Source: Candidatus Bathyarchaeota archaeon (GTDB lineage Archaea; Thermoproteota; Bathyarchaeia; 40CM-2-53-6; DTDX01). Taken from it: a stretch of 64,000 nt of DNA. Positions 7,922 through 17,072 of the stretch are shown here, one piece after another. The notes beneath the pieces were generated by a model. It saw nothing but the letters and a program-made list of their open reading frames with translations. It had not been told where the DNA came from and made no database searches. The stretch spans positions 1 to 64,000 of the forward strand of contig JAGTRF010000009.1 of assembly GCA_018396775.1 (NCBI GenBank), read 5' to 3'. A program made the translations under genes and the position numbers. The number at the start of each line of letters is the position of its first letter. The stretch's first letter is position 1.

Positions 7922-8746
7922 TTAAAATATTTTCTTATTTAAGCAAACTCCATTAAATATTTTTTCTCCTTTAAAAAAGATTTCGCTGTTTTTAATTTTT
8001 ATTTCATTTTCCGCAATCATTTTTATGGTTTCTATTAAAAGCGGGATCTCCCTCTTCTCTTCCTCACTCCTAATTTTTTTGAAAAGCAAATTTTCTTCTC
8101 CTTCTTCTTGAAAAACTTTATTAAAGCCTCCCTCTTTTACCTTCATCCAAAGTTTTTCATAGTCTTCACCGATTATTGGGAATGTAAAATATGTTATTGG
8201 TGGGCCTTCATCTAATTTTTCTGTAACCAAGTGAATCATCGCTCCAGTTTCTTTAGCTTCTTTTTCAATTAACTTCCAGATTACTTCTTGCCATGTTCCT
8301 TTTGGGCCTCCTGGGGGAGCTGGATGCAAATTTATCATAGGGTATTTTTTGCATAATTCATCTCCAATAATAAGCATATATCCAGCTAAAACAATTAAAT
8401 TTGGATTATAATCTTTAATTCTTTTGTAAACTTCTTTATCGTATTCTCTTCTCCAAGCTTTTAAAGTTTCAGAATCTTCTCCAATAATTTTTGTTTCTTC
8501 AAGCCCTTTCTTCCGCATTTCAGGCTTAAATTTTCTATGCGAAAAACAAATCAACTCTATTCCATAGCTTTTAACTAAATTAAAGAAGAGATCGCTTTCT
8601 TTAAATTCTCCAGGCTCTCTATTGCTGAAAACAAAAGCTATTCTAGAGTTTTTTATATATCCAGATTTTATTTTTTCTTGAGCAGCTTTAAGCAACTCTC
8701 TAGCAGCTGCATCTCTTCCTGTAGAAAACCATCCTATTTGAAACAT
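7922..8746 (-). CDS. purN: Phosphoribosylglycinamide formyltransferase (PurN-like)
   Basis: This protein transfers a formyl group to GAR in purine synthesis, normally from 10-formyl-tetrahydrofolate. It has the formyltransferase fold with the catalytic Asn and His in INLHPAPPGGPKGTW and the catalytic Asp in KLDEGPPI. The annotated open frame extends upstream to 8821 inside purD, but ATG 8746 begins 5 nt after the purD stop and gives the expected N-terminus (MFQIGWFSTGRDAAARELL), so I use it; the protein is about 274 residues. It is last in purF-purD-purN. The loop GGPKGTWQEVIW differs from typical bacterial PurN. The formyl donor in this archaeon may be a modified folate. Confidence 0.87.
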   Translation of the reverse strand: MFQIGWFSTGRDAAARELLKAAQEKIKSGYIKNSRIAFVFSNREPGEFKESDLFFNLVKSYGIELICFSHRKFKPEMRKKGLEETKIIGEDSETLKAWRREYDKEVYKRIKDYNPNLIVLAGYMLIIGDELCKKYPMINLHPAPPGGPKGTWQEVIWKLIEKEAKETGAMIHLVTEKLDEGPPITYFTFPIIGEDYEKLWMKVKEGGFNKVFQEEGEENLLFKKIRSEEEKREIPLLIETIKMIAENEIKIKNSEIFFKGEKIFNGVCLNKKIF

Positions 8747-8751
8747 TTCTC

Positions 8752-10146
8752 TTAGCTTGCTCTCATCTTCTTCATGTGAACAATGCTGTTTTCTATATGC
8801 TTTTCGCTTGCTATATCCCATCTATTCCATAACGGTCCATCTATATTTTTAATTCCTTCTAAAGATATTTCTCTCGCCTCTTTTATTGTATCAGCTATTC
8901 CAACTATAGCTACGCTTCTAGAGCTTAAAGCATAAGTTTTCCCGTTTTTAAGCTCCATAGAAGCTGGATACACTTTAATTTTATCTTTATACTTTTCTTT
9001 CAGCTTATAGACTTCGCTTAAATCTACAAGCCTCTCCATAGAAAACTTGCTTCTATAACCGCCGTAAGTTAAAGGAACAGCATAAGTCACAACAGATGCT
9101 TTTTCTTCAAAGCTTAATGAATTTAATTTTCCATCAATCATATTGAAGCAAACATCAACAAAATCCTCTTGGATTAAAGGCATAATGTTAATTATTTCTG
9201 GGTCGCCGGGTCTACTGTTTATTTCAAGAATTTTTACTCCTTGCTTAGTATGAATAAAGGCTACGTAAAATGGCATTCCTCTCAATTCAGGGTTGCTTCC
9301 TAACCCCTTTAACTTATTAAATATTTTTTTAACAACTTCTATTTCATTTATCCAATCGCTTTCATTCATGAAAGGCAGCCAGTTTCCTTCGCTTTTATAA
9401 GAACCCATTCCACCTGTATTTACGCCTAAATCACCGTCAAAAGCTCTTTTATAATCTCTAGTTTCTGGAAGAGGGATAATTGTTCTTCCATCGCACCAAG
9501 CTTGAAAGCTTGATTCTTCGCCTTCTATTTTCTCCTCTATTAAAACTCTAGTATTCTTGCTGTAAATAGAGAGAAAATGCTCAACAGCTTGATTTATATT
9601 AAAGAAGTGTTCTCCACCTACTCCAACCCCTTTACCAAACCCTGGTTTATCAGGTTTTATAACGGATTTCTCTATTCCCCCTAACTCGTTAATCCATTTT
9701 TCAACTTCTTCAATAACTTTTCCTTCTCCTTTGTAATCTTTTGGATCAAAAACTTTAAATTCAGGGTTAACATCTGGAGAAACTTGTTTAAGCAAAAGCC
9801 TTTGCTCAACTTTGCTTTTTTCAAGAGCGTATTTTCTTGTTGGGCAAATCATAGGTATTTCAGCTTCTTTTTCTATAAGCTCTCTAACGCCTTCAATAAT
9901 TGGGTTTTCAGGGCCAACTATTCCAAAATCTATTTCATTTCTATTTTCTTTAGCGAATTCGCAAACCTTCTTTATATTTAAATCTGGGATAACTAAATGT
10001 TTTTTAGCGATTTTAGCATGGAAAGGGTTTCGTTGTTTATCAGCTATATAAAGGTTTACTTTATATTTTTTGCTTTTAATAAATGCGTCAGCTATAGCTG
10101 CTTCTCTAGCTCCATAAGCAATTATTAAGATGCCTATTTTATCCAA
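8752..10146 (-). CDS. purD: Phosphoribosylamine-glycine ligase (GAR synthetase)
   Basis: This 464-residue ATP-grasp ligase joins glycine to phosphoribosylamine. The N-terminal domain begins IGILIIAYGAREAAIADAF. The ATP-grasp part contains VIKPDKPGFGKGVGVGG, the hallmark DGDLGVNTGGMGSY and EINSRPGDPE. Its ATG abuts the purF stop with no gap, and purN follows after 5 nt, so the three genes are almost certainly one transcript. Length and motifs fit the archaeal PurD group. Nothing looks damaged. Confidence 0.95.
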   Translation of the reverse strand: MDKIGILIIAYGAREAAIADAFIKSKKYKVNLYIADKQRNPFHAKIAKKHLVIPDLNIKKVCEFAKENRNEIDFGIVGPENPIIEGVRELIEKEAEIPMICPTRKYALEKSKVEQRLLLKQVSPDVNPEFKVFDPKDYKGEGKVIEEVEKWINELGGIEKSVIKPDKPGFGKGVGVGGEHFFNINQAVEHFLSIYSKNTRVLIEEKIEGEESSFQAWCDGRTIIPLPETRDYKRAFDGDLGVNTGGMGSYKSEGNWLPFMNESDWINEIEVVKKIFNKLKGLGSNPELRGMPFYVAFIHTKQGVKILEINSRPGDPEIINIMPLIQEDFVDVCFNMIDGKLNSLSFEEKASVVTYAVPLTYGGYRSKFSMERLVDLSEVYKLKEKYKDKIKVYPASMELKNGKTYALSSRSVAIVGIADTIKEAREISLEGIKNIDGPLWNRWDIASEKHIENSIVHMKKMRAS

Positions 10147-11631
10147 TTATCTTCCCTTCATTTCGCTCCTAGATTTAAATTCAATTTTATGCTTTAAACA
10201 ACTGTAATCGCCTGTTGTGCAAGCTAAGCAAAGCTCATTTTTAGGTAAGCCTACTCCTTTGCTTAATTCATCTAAACCATTATATCCTAATAAATCCACT
10301 CCCATATATTCCCCAACTTTCTCGTTAACTTTATTTAAGTCGCATTCTTCTTTGCATACGCTTGCTGCAATTAACTCTTCTCTAGTTGGAAAATCTATTC
10401 CTTGATAGCAAGGGTAAAGAATTGGTGGAAAAGTTACAAACCATTGAATTTTCTTTGCTCCAGCATTTTTAAGCCTTCTAACAATTTCTCGTGAGGTTGT
10501 TCCTCTAACTATGCTATCATCTATAACAACAAGTTTTTTCCCAGCTATAACAGGTTTTATAGGAATCATTTCTCTAATTATTCTTTCTCTTTTTGAAGGT
10601 TCAATAAAACTTCTTAAGCTTCCTCTTCGCCTATACCTATCTTTCATTAAGCCTTCCCTATACGGTAAACCTATTTCCTCAGCAAAACCTATAGATGCAG
10701 GTTTAGATGTATCAGGCACAGGAATAACTACATCACCATCAATTTCGCTTCCATATTTTTTAGCCAATTCTCTTCCACAATTTTCTCTAGCTAAATAAAC
10801 GTTTATTCCTTCAATAAAGGAGCTGGGGTTAGCGAAGTAAGTATATTCAAAAGGACAATGAGCATGATTTCCTTCATCAATAAACTTACATTTCTCTAAG
10901 CCTTCATCATTAATTTTTATAACTGTTCCAGGTTCTACATCAATAAAATTCATGCTTCTATTAAATCTAGCATTTAAATAATCTATTACACAACTTTCAG
11001 ATGCGATTGAGAAAAAGCTGCTTTTCGCTACATCATTATTTTCCCAACCTAAGCATAAAGGTCTAAAGCCTTTACCATCTCTACCAGCAATCAACTCACC
11101 TGAATCAGATATTATCGTAAAAGAAAATGAGCCATCAACCTCTCTTCCTAAAGCTTTAAAAGCTTCAAACCAATCTTTCTCCTCTTTTAAAAGCTGAAAA
11201 AGCCTATAAGCCATTATTTCAGTATCAGTTTTTGAAGCGTCAAGCGATAAACCATTTTTTCTAACTTGATTAAGCAACTCCTTAAAGTTTGGTATAGTTC
11301 CATTATGAGCTATAGAAAAACTTTTAACTTTTATCGGATGAGCATTGCTTAATGTGGTATCTCCTTTAGTTGAATAGCGGACATGTCCTATTCCAGCTTT
11401 CCCTTTAAACCTATCGATTAAAGCGCTTCCTTCAGCTTGAAAAGCTTCAATAACTAAACCTAGTTTTTTATAAATTTTTTTAGGAAAAGCTATTCCCCAA
11501 GCTTCTTGACCTCTATGCTGCTGGCTTTGCAAACCGCTAATCAACATTGTAGAAACGTTAAAATTTTTTTTAGAGTATACTCCTAACACGCCGCAAGATT
11601 CTTTAATTTGCTTCATACAAATTAAACGCAT
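10147..11631 (-). CDS. purF: Amidophosphoribosyltransferase
   Basis: This is the first committed enzyme of purine synthesis, making phosphoribosylamine from PRPP and glutamine. It is 494 residues. The glutaminase nucleophile is the Cys of KESCGVLGVY at position 13, so about 12 residues must be removed; a second ATG five codons in (11616) would give a shorter propeptide and is a reasonable alternative start. QQHRGQEAWG and GHVRYSTKG mark the Ntn domain and LVVIDDSIVRGTTSREIV the PRPP site. Cysteines in SVCKEECD and CLACTTGDYSC are consistent with the iron-sulfur cluster of class I enzymes. It leads the purF-purD-purN operon. Confidence 0.95.
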   Translation of the reverse strand: MRLICMKQIKESCGVLGVYSKKNFNVSTMLISGLQSQQHRGQEAWGIAFPKKIYKKLGLVIEAFQAEGSALIDRFKGKAGIGHVRYSTKGDTTLSNAHPIKVKSFSIAHNGTIPNFKELLNQVRKNGLSLDASKTDTEIMAYRLFQLLKEEKDWFEAFKALGREVDGSFSFTIISDSGELIAGRDGKGFRPLCLGWENNDVAKSSFFSIASESCVIDYLNARFNRSMNFIDVEPGTVIKINDEGLEKCKFIDEGNHAHCPFEYTYFANPSSFIEGINVYLARENCGRELAKKYGSEIDGDVVIPVPDTSKPASIGFAEEIGLPYREGLMKDRYRRRGSLRSFIEPSKRERIIREMIPIKPVIAGKKLVVIDDSIVRGTTSREIVRRLKNAGAKKIQWFVTFPPILYPCYQGIDFPTREELIAASVCKEECDLNKVNEKVGEYMGVDLLGYNGLDELSKGVGLPKNELCLACTTGDYSCLKHKIEFKSRSEMKGR

Positions 11632-12286
11632 TCGCTTTTTAGCTTATAATTCTTTCTTGTAAAAATCTTGTAAAAATATCTTTCTTTAAATTAAGAATTT
11701 CTCTAACGCTTCTAATGATTTACGCGATTTGCCTCTATAATTGAATGTCAAAAGCTTTAAGAATATTAATAAGCTTTATTTAGGCATGAAAAAACCCTTC
11801 ATAATCCTTAACCATAAATATTTAACTTGCAACTTACCTTTTAAAAAAGGGTTATTAAAAATTAAAAGCTGAGAAAGCTTTAATTTTAATTTCCGGTAGT
11901 GTAATAGAGCATTCTTCACCTTCAATTTATAAGCTTTGCCAGATTTAATAGCAGCTTCATCATCTTGGAACTATATTTTCTCAAGAATTTTATTTAGGAA
12001 GTAACGCTAAAAAGATTTTTATTAAGCTTATGCTTTTATTTCTTGCTATAACATCTCTTTTATTTGCTTTATATAGTAACTTTAAACTGGTTCGGGTAGA
12101 TTTCATCCAGGTTTAGCCTTCAAGCTTTCTTCGATGAAAGTTTTTTTAGAAAAATTAAGCTTATTTTTAATCCCTATCTGTAGCCTAAATAAGGTATGGA
12201 AATTTGCTTTTTCTCAATTCCTGGTTGCTTCCCTTACTTCTTTAGCTTCATTAATAAAAGGTTTGCTAATTAAGCGGAAACTTCGT
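11632..12286. other. 655-bp gap with only fragmentary frames
   Basis: No intact gene is visible. On the plus strand a short frame around 11995-12115 starts with a membrane-helix-like stretch (IKLMLLFLAITSLLFALYS) and then stops; a second frame to about 12300 shows no recognisable domain. On the minus strand a 60-codon frame near 11790-11970 lacks a credible start. These may be decayed genes, but nothing can be named. The purF promoter should lie at the left edge, where an 11-nt unit is directly repeated at 11656-11666 and 11667-11677. Confidence 0.4.
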
Positions 12287-13588
12287 TTAATCATTTATTT
12301 TCCAAAGTTTTGAAGGAAGGCTTTCAGCTGAGATAGCTGAAAACTCTTCAAAAGCCTTTTCAATATCCTCTAGCTTTAAATGCTTTGTTTCAATTACAGG
12401 ATTCTCTAAATTAAATTTATCTGTATCTTTAGTTAAAAATTTTATTCCAAGATTTTCAGCATGAGTGTATAGGAATGTTCCAGGAAAAGGTGTAGTAAAG
12501 GATATGAATAAATATACGCCATAATTTTTTAACTCCTTCATAAATTCTCTTGTTTCTTCTATTGTTTCATGAGTGTCTTCTGGATGAGGAATCATAAAGC
12601 TGCATACAGGTTTAATACCAAATTCTATGCACCATTTTACCCCCTTTCTCACTTGATTTATGGTTATCCCTTTCTTAATAGAGTTTAGGATTTTTTGCGA
12701 TCCTGATTCAACACCAAATTGAAGCAAAAAACATCCAGACTCCGCCATACTCTTTATAATTTCTCGATTCACTAAGTTGGCTCTAGCAGCGCATACCCAT
12801 TTTACTCCTAAATTTTTAAATTCTTGACATATTTTCTTCGTTCGCTCAGGATTTATTGTGAAAGTATCATCGGATATAAAAAAGAAGTCAGGATTCATGG
12901 AATTTAGAATATGGTTTACTTCTAGTATAACATTCTTTGGGTTTCTAACTCTATAGCTTCCTCCAAACATAGCTCCAGCAGAGCAGAAAATGCATTTATA
13001 TGGACAACCTCTGCTAGTTATTAGTGAGGCAGGTATCTTATAAAGATGCGGTGAATCACGAATTGGAAAAGGAATCGCATCTAAATCCTTTATTAAAGGC
13101 CTAGAAGGATTATGAATTATCCTATCGCCAATTCTATAGGATAATCCTTCGATCGAGTTTACTTCTTTAAATCCTCTTAAAATACTTTCAGTCAATTCCG
13201 TCATAGTAACCTCTCCTTCTTCACGAATTACAAAGTCAACTTCCTTATGAGCTAAAGTTTCTTCAATAGCAAATGTTACATGAGGACCACCAAACACAGT
13301 AATTATTTGCTGGTCTCCTTCCTTAACTTCTTTAGCAATCTTTAAAGCATTCTTATAGCCAGGAGTGCTAACAGAGATTCCCAAGATTTTAGGGTTTTCC
13401 TTTTTAATTTCTAATACTGCCTCATCTATCTTCATGCCTAGCGCTGAAAAATCTAAAATTTTAACGCTGAATCCTTTTAAGATTAAGAAAGAGCCTATAT
13501 ATCCTAAACCTAATGGCTGACAAAGAGGCTTTTCAATATGTTCACTTTCAAATGGTAATGGTGGTTGAATTAAAAGAATGTCCACCAT
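12287..13588 (-). CDS. B12-binding-domain radical SAM protein
   Basis: This 433-residue enzyme has an N-terminal cobalamin-binding-type Rossmann domain (about 1-140, GLGYIGSFLILKGFSV, VFGGPHVTFA) and a radical SAM barrel with C195-x3-C199-x2-C202 in SRGCPYKCIFC. The cobalamin domain lacks the DxHxxG lower-ligand motif, as is usual in this class. Family members carry out methylations, cyclisations and ring rearrangements; nothing here identifies the substrate. The gene stands alone, just downstream of a truncated PfkB remnant on the same strand. SFMIPHPEDTHETIEETREF is the typical C-terminal stretch of the barrel. Confidence 0.88.
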   Translation of the reverse strand: MVDILLIQPPLPFESEHIEKPLCQPLGLGYIGSFLILKGFSVKILDFSALGMKIDEAVLEIKKENPKILGISVSTPGYKNALKIAKEVKEGDQQIITVFGGPHVTFAIEETLAHKEVDFVIREEGEVTMTELTESILRGFKEVNSIEGLSYRIGDRIIHNPSRPLIKDLDAIPFPIRDSPHLYKIPASLITSRGCPYKCIFCSAGAMFGGSYRVRNPKNVILEVNHILNSMNPDFFFISDDTFTINPERTKKICQEFKNLGVKWVCAARANLVNREIIKSMAESGCFLLQFGVESGSQKILNSIKKGITINQVRKGVKWCIEFGIKPVCSFMIPHPEDTHETIEETREFMKELKNYGVYLFISFTTPFPGTFLYTHAENLGIKFLTKDTDKFNLENPVIETKHLKLEDIEKAFEEFSAISAESLPSKLWKIND

Positions 13589-13656
13589 TCTTCCTTCATC
13601 GCTTATTTATCAAATTTAAGCTAATAAGCATTCTTGAAATTTAAGATGAATTTAGC

Positions 13657-13860
13657 TTAAGCATCTTTGTCAACGCCAATTTTTAGCTTCCATCCTAATG
13701 TATAGCTAGAAGCTCCAACAATAATGTTAGCAGTGAATCCTCCACCATGAATGCAAAGCTTTTTTGTTTTAACTTCTTCCTCAGGTTTTGGAAATTTTCT
13801 CAATTTTACAATTAAATCCATATTTGCAGCTTCAGCTCCGATTAAATCTAAAGCCTTCAC
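13657..13860 (-). pseudogene. 5' remnant of a PfkB-family sugar kinase
   Basis: The GTG-started frame encodes 67 residues matching only the beginning of a ribokinase/PfkB kinase: DLIGAEAANMDLIVKLRKFP, then the substrate-binding GG motif in HGGGFTANIIVGASS and a final GVDKDA. The family is normally about 300 residues, and the ATP-binding and catalytic GAGD parts are missing. The stop follows the point where a kinase would read GxDxxG, and no continuation in any frame was found in the 70 bp before the radical SAM gene. It sits 51 nt downstream of cooC. A functional mini-protein cannot be excluded but seems unlikely. Confidence 0.72.
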
Positions 13861-13911
13861 CCTACTTCGCCAATTCTTCCTTCTCTAACCTTCTTCCTAT
13901 GTGCTAAGCTT

Positions 13912-14688
13912 TTAAAGATTTAAAAATTTAACAATTTTTTCCATAGCTTTTAAAGCTGGAGAATCTTCAGGTAAAGAGAGAAGCGATTTACCCATTACGC
14001 TAAACTCTATAACGTTTTTATCTGTTGGAAGCGTTCCAGCAGTTTTTAAACCAAGCTTTTCAGCTTCAACCCTAAATTTCTCTTCATATTCAGCTGGAAT
14101 TCTATTTCCTATAATAAACATTTCTTTAAAGCCTATATGAACTTCTTTAGCTAACTCTTTTATTCTAGCTGCAGTCATTAAACCCATTTTAGTTAAATCA
14201 GCTACAATAAGCATAACATCAACATCTCTATCGGTTCTTCTGCTTAAATGCTCTAATCCAGCCTCCATATCCATAATCGTAACATCATAATTTTTAGATA
14301 TAGCGTCAATAATTTTGGTTAGCATATGGTTAACCATGCAATAGCAGCCTTCGCCTTCAGATCTACCCATAGCTAATAAATCAAATTGAGGGGCTTCAAC
14401 TAAAACCTCGTAAATCCAAGCTTCAAGAAGGCTTTCTCTAGAAATCGCGGCGGATAAGCTTCCATTAGAAATTTTCTCTTTAAGCTTATCTACAACCATT
14501 CCAACAGTTTTCTCGATTTTAACCCCTAAAACATCTGGAAGATTTGTTGCTGGATCAGCGTCTACAACAAGAATTGTTCGATTAAAGTTTTTAAGCAAAA
14601 TCTTTAAAAGTAAAGCTGCAACTGTTGTTTTTCCAACTCCCCCTTTCCCAGATATAGAAATAACTTTTTTCTCCTTCATTTCAATCAA
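13912..14688 (-). CDS. cooC: CooC-type nickel-insertion ATPase for CO dehydrogenase
   Basis: This 258-residue MinD/Mrp-family ATPase has the deviant Walker A GKGGVGKTT (14-22), DADP near 43-46 and the metal-binding C115-x-C117 in GEGCYCMVNHML that is diagnostic for CooC/AcsF. CooC dimers bind nickel through these cysteines and use ATP to load the C-cluster of CO dehydrogenase or the A-cluster of acetyl-CoA synthase. It is divergent from cdhDE, with about 50 bp between the starts, which supports a role with that complex. The CO dehydrogenase catalytic subunits themselves are not in this window. Confidence 0.93.
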   Translation of the reverse strand: MIEMKEKKVISISGKGGVGKTTVAALLLKILLKNFNRTILVVDADPATNLPDVLGVKIEKTVGMVVDKLKEKISNGSLSAAISRESLLEAWIYEVLVEAPQFDLLAMGRSEGEGCYCMVNHMLTKIIDAISKNYDVTIMDMEAGLEHLSRRTDRDVDVMLIVADLTKMGLMTAARIKELAKEVHIGFKEMFIIGNRIPAEYEEKFRVEAEKLGLKTAGTLPTDKNVIEFSVMGKSLLSLPEDSPALKAMEKIVKFLNL

Positions 14689-14740
14689 CTTAAAGAAAAA
14701 AGATAGCTTTAAAGCCTTGAGGTTAATGAATTAATTTAAT

Positions 14741-15724
14741 ATGGAAGATTTATATAAGCTTTTGAAAATTAAATTTGAAGCGCCTGAAGCTTCTTATCCA
14801 GGATCTATAGTTAAAGTTAAAATTGGAGCTCTTAAAGATGAGGGTGGAACAAGAAGAAAAACAGTTGTTATAGGTGGAGAAAAAAGCTTTCCTTTTTTCT
14901 CTAGCGAAGAAAATAAACCTGTTTTAGCGCTTCAAGTTTTAGATAAACCATTAAATATTCCTAAGCAAGTTTTAATGGAATTTAAAGAGATTGTTAATAA
15001 TCCTGTTGAATGGGCTGAAGCTTGCGTAAAAAAATTTAAAGCTGAAGTTTTAGCTGTTAAATTTATTAGCGCTCACTCAAGCTACGGCGTTAAATCTAAA
15101 GTTGAATTTAAGGAAACTTTAAGAAAAATTTTAAATGCGGTGGATGTGCCTTTAATTTTATGCGCTCCTGGAAGCCAGGAAAAAGATGCTGAAATTCTTG
15201 AGGAAGCTGCTGAAATTGCTAAAGGTGAAAAATGCATTTTAGCTTCAGCAACTTTAACAAATAATTATAAAAGAATTGTTGATGCAGCTTTAAGAAATAA
15301 TCATTTAGTTGCAGCTGAGACTGATTGCGATCCAGCTTTACAAAAATCTTTAAATGAAAGATTGTTAAGCGAAGGCTTACCCATAAACCAATTAGTGATA
15401 GATCCTACATCAGCTGCTTTAAGTTTAGGAATAGAATATTCAATCTCAATTATTGAGCAGCTTAAGTTAAATGCTTTAAAAGGTGATGAAGCTTTGCAAG
15501 CGCCTATAGCTTGCATTAGAGCTGCGCCATATAGCTTAACTGCTAGAGAAGCTTGGGTTGAAGATTTAAAGCTTGGGTTAACTGAAGTTAGAGGAGTATT
15601 ATGGGAAGCTTTAACAGCTTTATCATTGATTGTTTCTGGAGCAAATTTAGTGGTTATGATGAATCCTAAAGCCTTTACGCAATTAAAAGAGTTTCTTAAT
15701 TTTGGAGGATTAAAAATTGAGTAA
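14741..15724 (+). CDS. cdhD: Acetyl-CoA decarbonylase/synthase delta subunit (corrinoid protein small subunit)
   Basis: This 327-residue TIM-barrel protein matches CdhD: FPFFSSEENKPVLALQVLD near the N-terminus, VKFISAHSSYGVKS, ETDCDPALQKSLNERLL and DPTSAALSLGIEYSISI. With the gamma subunit it forms the corrinoid iron-sulfur protein that carries the methyl group between the tetrahydropterin or folate pool and acetyl-CoA synthase. It overlaps the next gene by 8 nt, and the TTG start of that gene is served by a GGAGG inside this one. It is at the short end for archaeal CdhD. Confidence 0.9.
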   Translation: MEDLYKLLKIKFEAPEASYPGSIVKVKIGALKDEGGTRRKTVVIGGEKSFPFFSSEENKPVLALQVLDKPLNIPKQVLMEFKEIVNNPVEWAEACVKKFKAEVLAVKFISAHSSYGVKSKVEFKETLRKILNAVDVPLILCAPGSQEKDAEILEEAAEIAKGEKCILASATLTNNYKRIVDAALRNNHLVAAETDCDPALQKSLNERLLSEGLPINQLVIDPTSAALSLGIEYSISIIEQLKLNALKGDEALQAPIACIRAAPYSLTAREAWVEDLKLGLTEVRGVLWEALTALSLIVSGANLVVMMNPKAFTQLKEFLNFGGLKIE

Positions 15725-17060
15725 ACCATCTCCAATCATAGTTTATAATCTTTTACCTAAAAAAAACTGTGGTGAATGCAAAGTTGCAACATGCATGGCT
15801 TTTGCTTTAAAATTGATTGAAGGGGAAGCTGAATTTGAAGAATGCCCATATTTAACTGAAGAGCAGAAAATAAAGCTTTCTTCATTAATTTCTCCTCCTA
15901 TAAAAATTGTTTCTTTTGGAAAAAAGAAATTGATTGTTGGAGGGGAAAGAGTTCTTTTCCGCCATGAATTAAGATTTCTTCATCCAGCAGTTTTATCAAT
16001 TAACATAAGCGATTCCTTAAATGAAGAAGCAATTAAAGAAAAAACTTTTTATATAAAAAATTTTATTGTTGAAAGAGCTGGTGAAAAATTTTCAATAGAT
16101 AGCATAACTATAACTTCAGATTCTGGAGATTACGAGAAATTTAGGAAAACAGTTAAGCTTGTTATGGATATTTCAGATTTACCTTTAATTTTATATTCTT
16201 TAAATCCTAAAGTAATTCAAGCAGGGTTAAATGAGGCTGTTGATAATAAACCAATTTTATGCTCAGCTAAACCTGATACATTAGAAAGCTTTATTGAAAT
16301 TTCAAAACGTTATTCATGCCCGTTAACTTTAGAGTCAAGCGATTTAAACGAGCTTAAAATTATGGCTGAGAAAGCTGAAGGATTAGAGGTTTTGCTTAAC
16401 CCTTGGAGCCCATCAATTAAGCCATTCAAGCTTCTCTCAAATGTTATAACTATTAGAAGATGTGGAATAGAGTTGAAAATGAAAGAGTTTTCGCATCCTA
16501 TTTTAGTTGCATTAAATCTTATTGCTAAAGATGCTTGGATAGAGCCTTTTTTAGCCTCAATGCTTATAACCAGATATGCTAATGTAGTGATTTTAAATTC
16601 AACTGCTGTAGAAGCTTTGCTTCCATTATTTATTCTTAGGCAAAGCGTATACTCTAACCCAAGGATTCCAGCAACTGTTTCTCCAGGGCTTTATGAAGCT
16701 GGTAAACCAAACAAGAATTCTCCAGTTATCTTAACAACAAACTATGCTTTAACTTATTATTTAGTAACAGGAGATTTAGAAAATGCAGGTGTTAACTGCT
16801 ATATTTTAATTTTAGATTCTCAAGGAATGTCTGTTTTAAACGCTTTAGCTGGAGGTTTTCTTTCTTCTGAAGCAATTAAAAAGTTAATTCAAAATTCTAA
16901 AATTGAAGAGAAGGTGTCTCATAGAAAGTTAATTATTCCAGGTGGGATAGCTAAGCTTAAATGGGAGATAGAAGAAGCTTTAGGTTGGGAAGTAATTGTT
17001 GGACCTGAAGAATCCTCTGAGCTTCCAGCTTTCTTGAGAAAAGAGTGGTCTTCACCTTAA
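15717..17060 (+). CDS. cdhE: Acetyl-CoA decarbonylase/synthase gamma subunit (corrinoid iron-sulfur protein)
   Basis: This 447-residue subunit begins at TTG 15717. Its N-terminal module carries C18-x2-C21-x4-C26 and C43 (KKNCGECKVATC ... EECPY), the 4Fe-4S cluster that reduces the cobalamin. A TIM barrel follows, and the C-terminal part (GVNCYILILDSQGMSVLNAL) is the cobalamin-binding domain. It accepts the methyl group from a methyltransferase and gives it to acetyl-CoA synthase. It pairs with cdhD upstream (8-nt overlap). It ends 12 nt before the converging tungstate transporter operon. Confidence 0.93.
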   Translation: MSKPSPIIVYNLLPKKNCGECKVATCMAFALKLIEGEAEFEECPYLTEEQKIKLSSLISPPIKIVSFGKKKLIVGGERVLFRHELRFLHPAVLSINISDSLNEEAIKEKTFYIKNFIVERAGEKFSIDSITITSDSGDYEKFRKTVKLVMDISDLPLILYSLNPKVIQAGLNEAVDNKPILCSAKPDTLESFIEISKRYSCPLTLESSDLNELKIMAEKAEGLEVLLNPWSPSIKPFKLLSNVITIRRCGIELKMKEFSHPILVALNLIAKDAWIEPFLASMLITRYANVVILNSTAVEALLPLFILRQSVYSNPRIPATVSPGLYEAGKPNKNSPVILTTNYALTYYLVTGDLENAGVNCYILILDSQGMSVLNALAGGFLSSEAIKKLIQNSKIEEKVSHRKLIIPGGIAKLKWEIEEALGWEVIVGPEESSELPAFLRKEWSSP

Positions 17061-17072
17061 AGATTTAAGCCT

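Noticed and set aside
11656-11677. Tandem 11-nt repeat CTTGTAAAAAT as a CRISPR-like or operator array
   Set aside because: Only two copies with no spacer; noted as a possible promoter-proximal repeat near purF and nothing more.
11790-11970. Minus-strand frame with EAAIKSGKAYKLKVKNALLH as a HEPN gene
   Set aside because: No usable start, upstream stop, and no further HEPN features; too weak.
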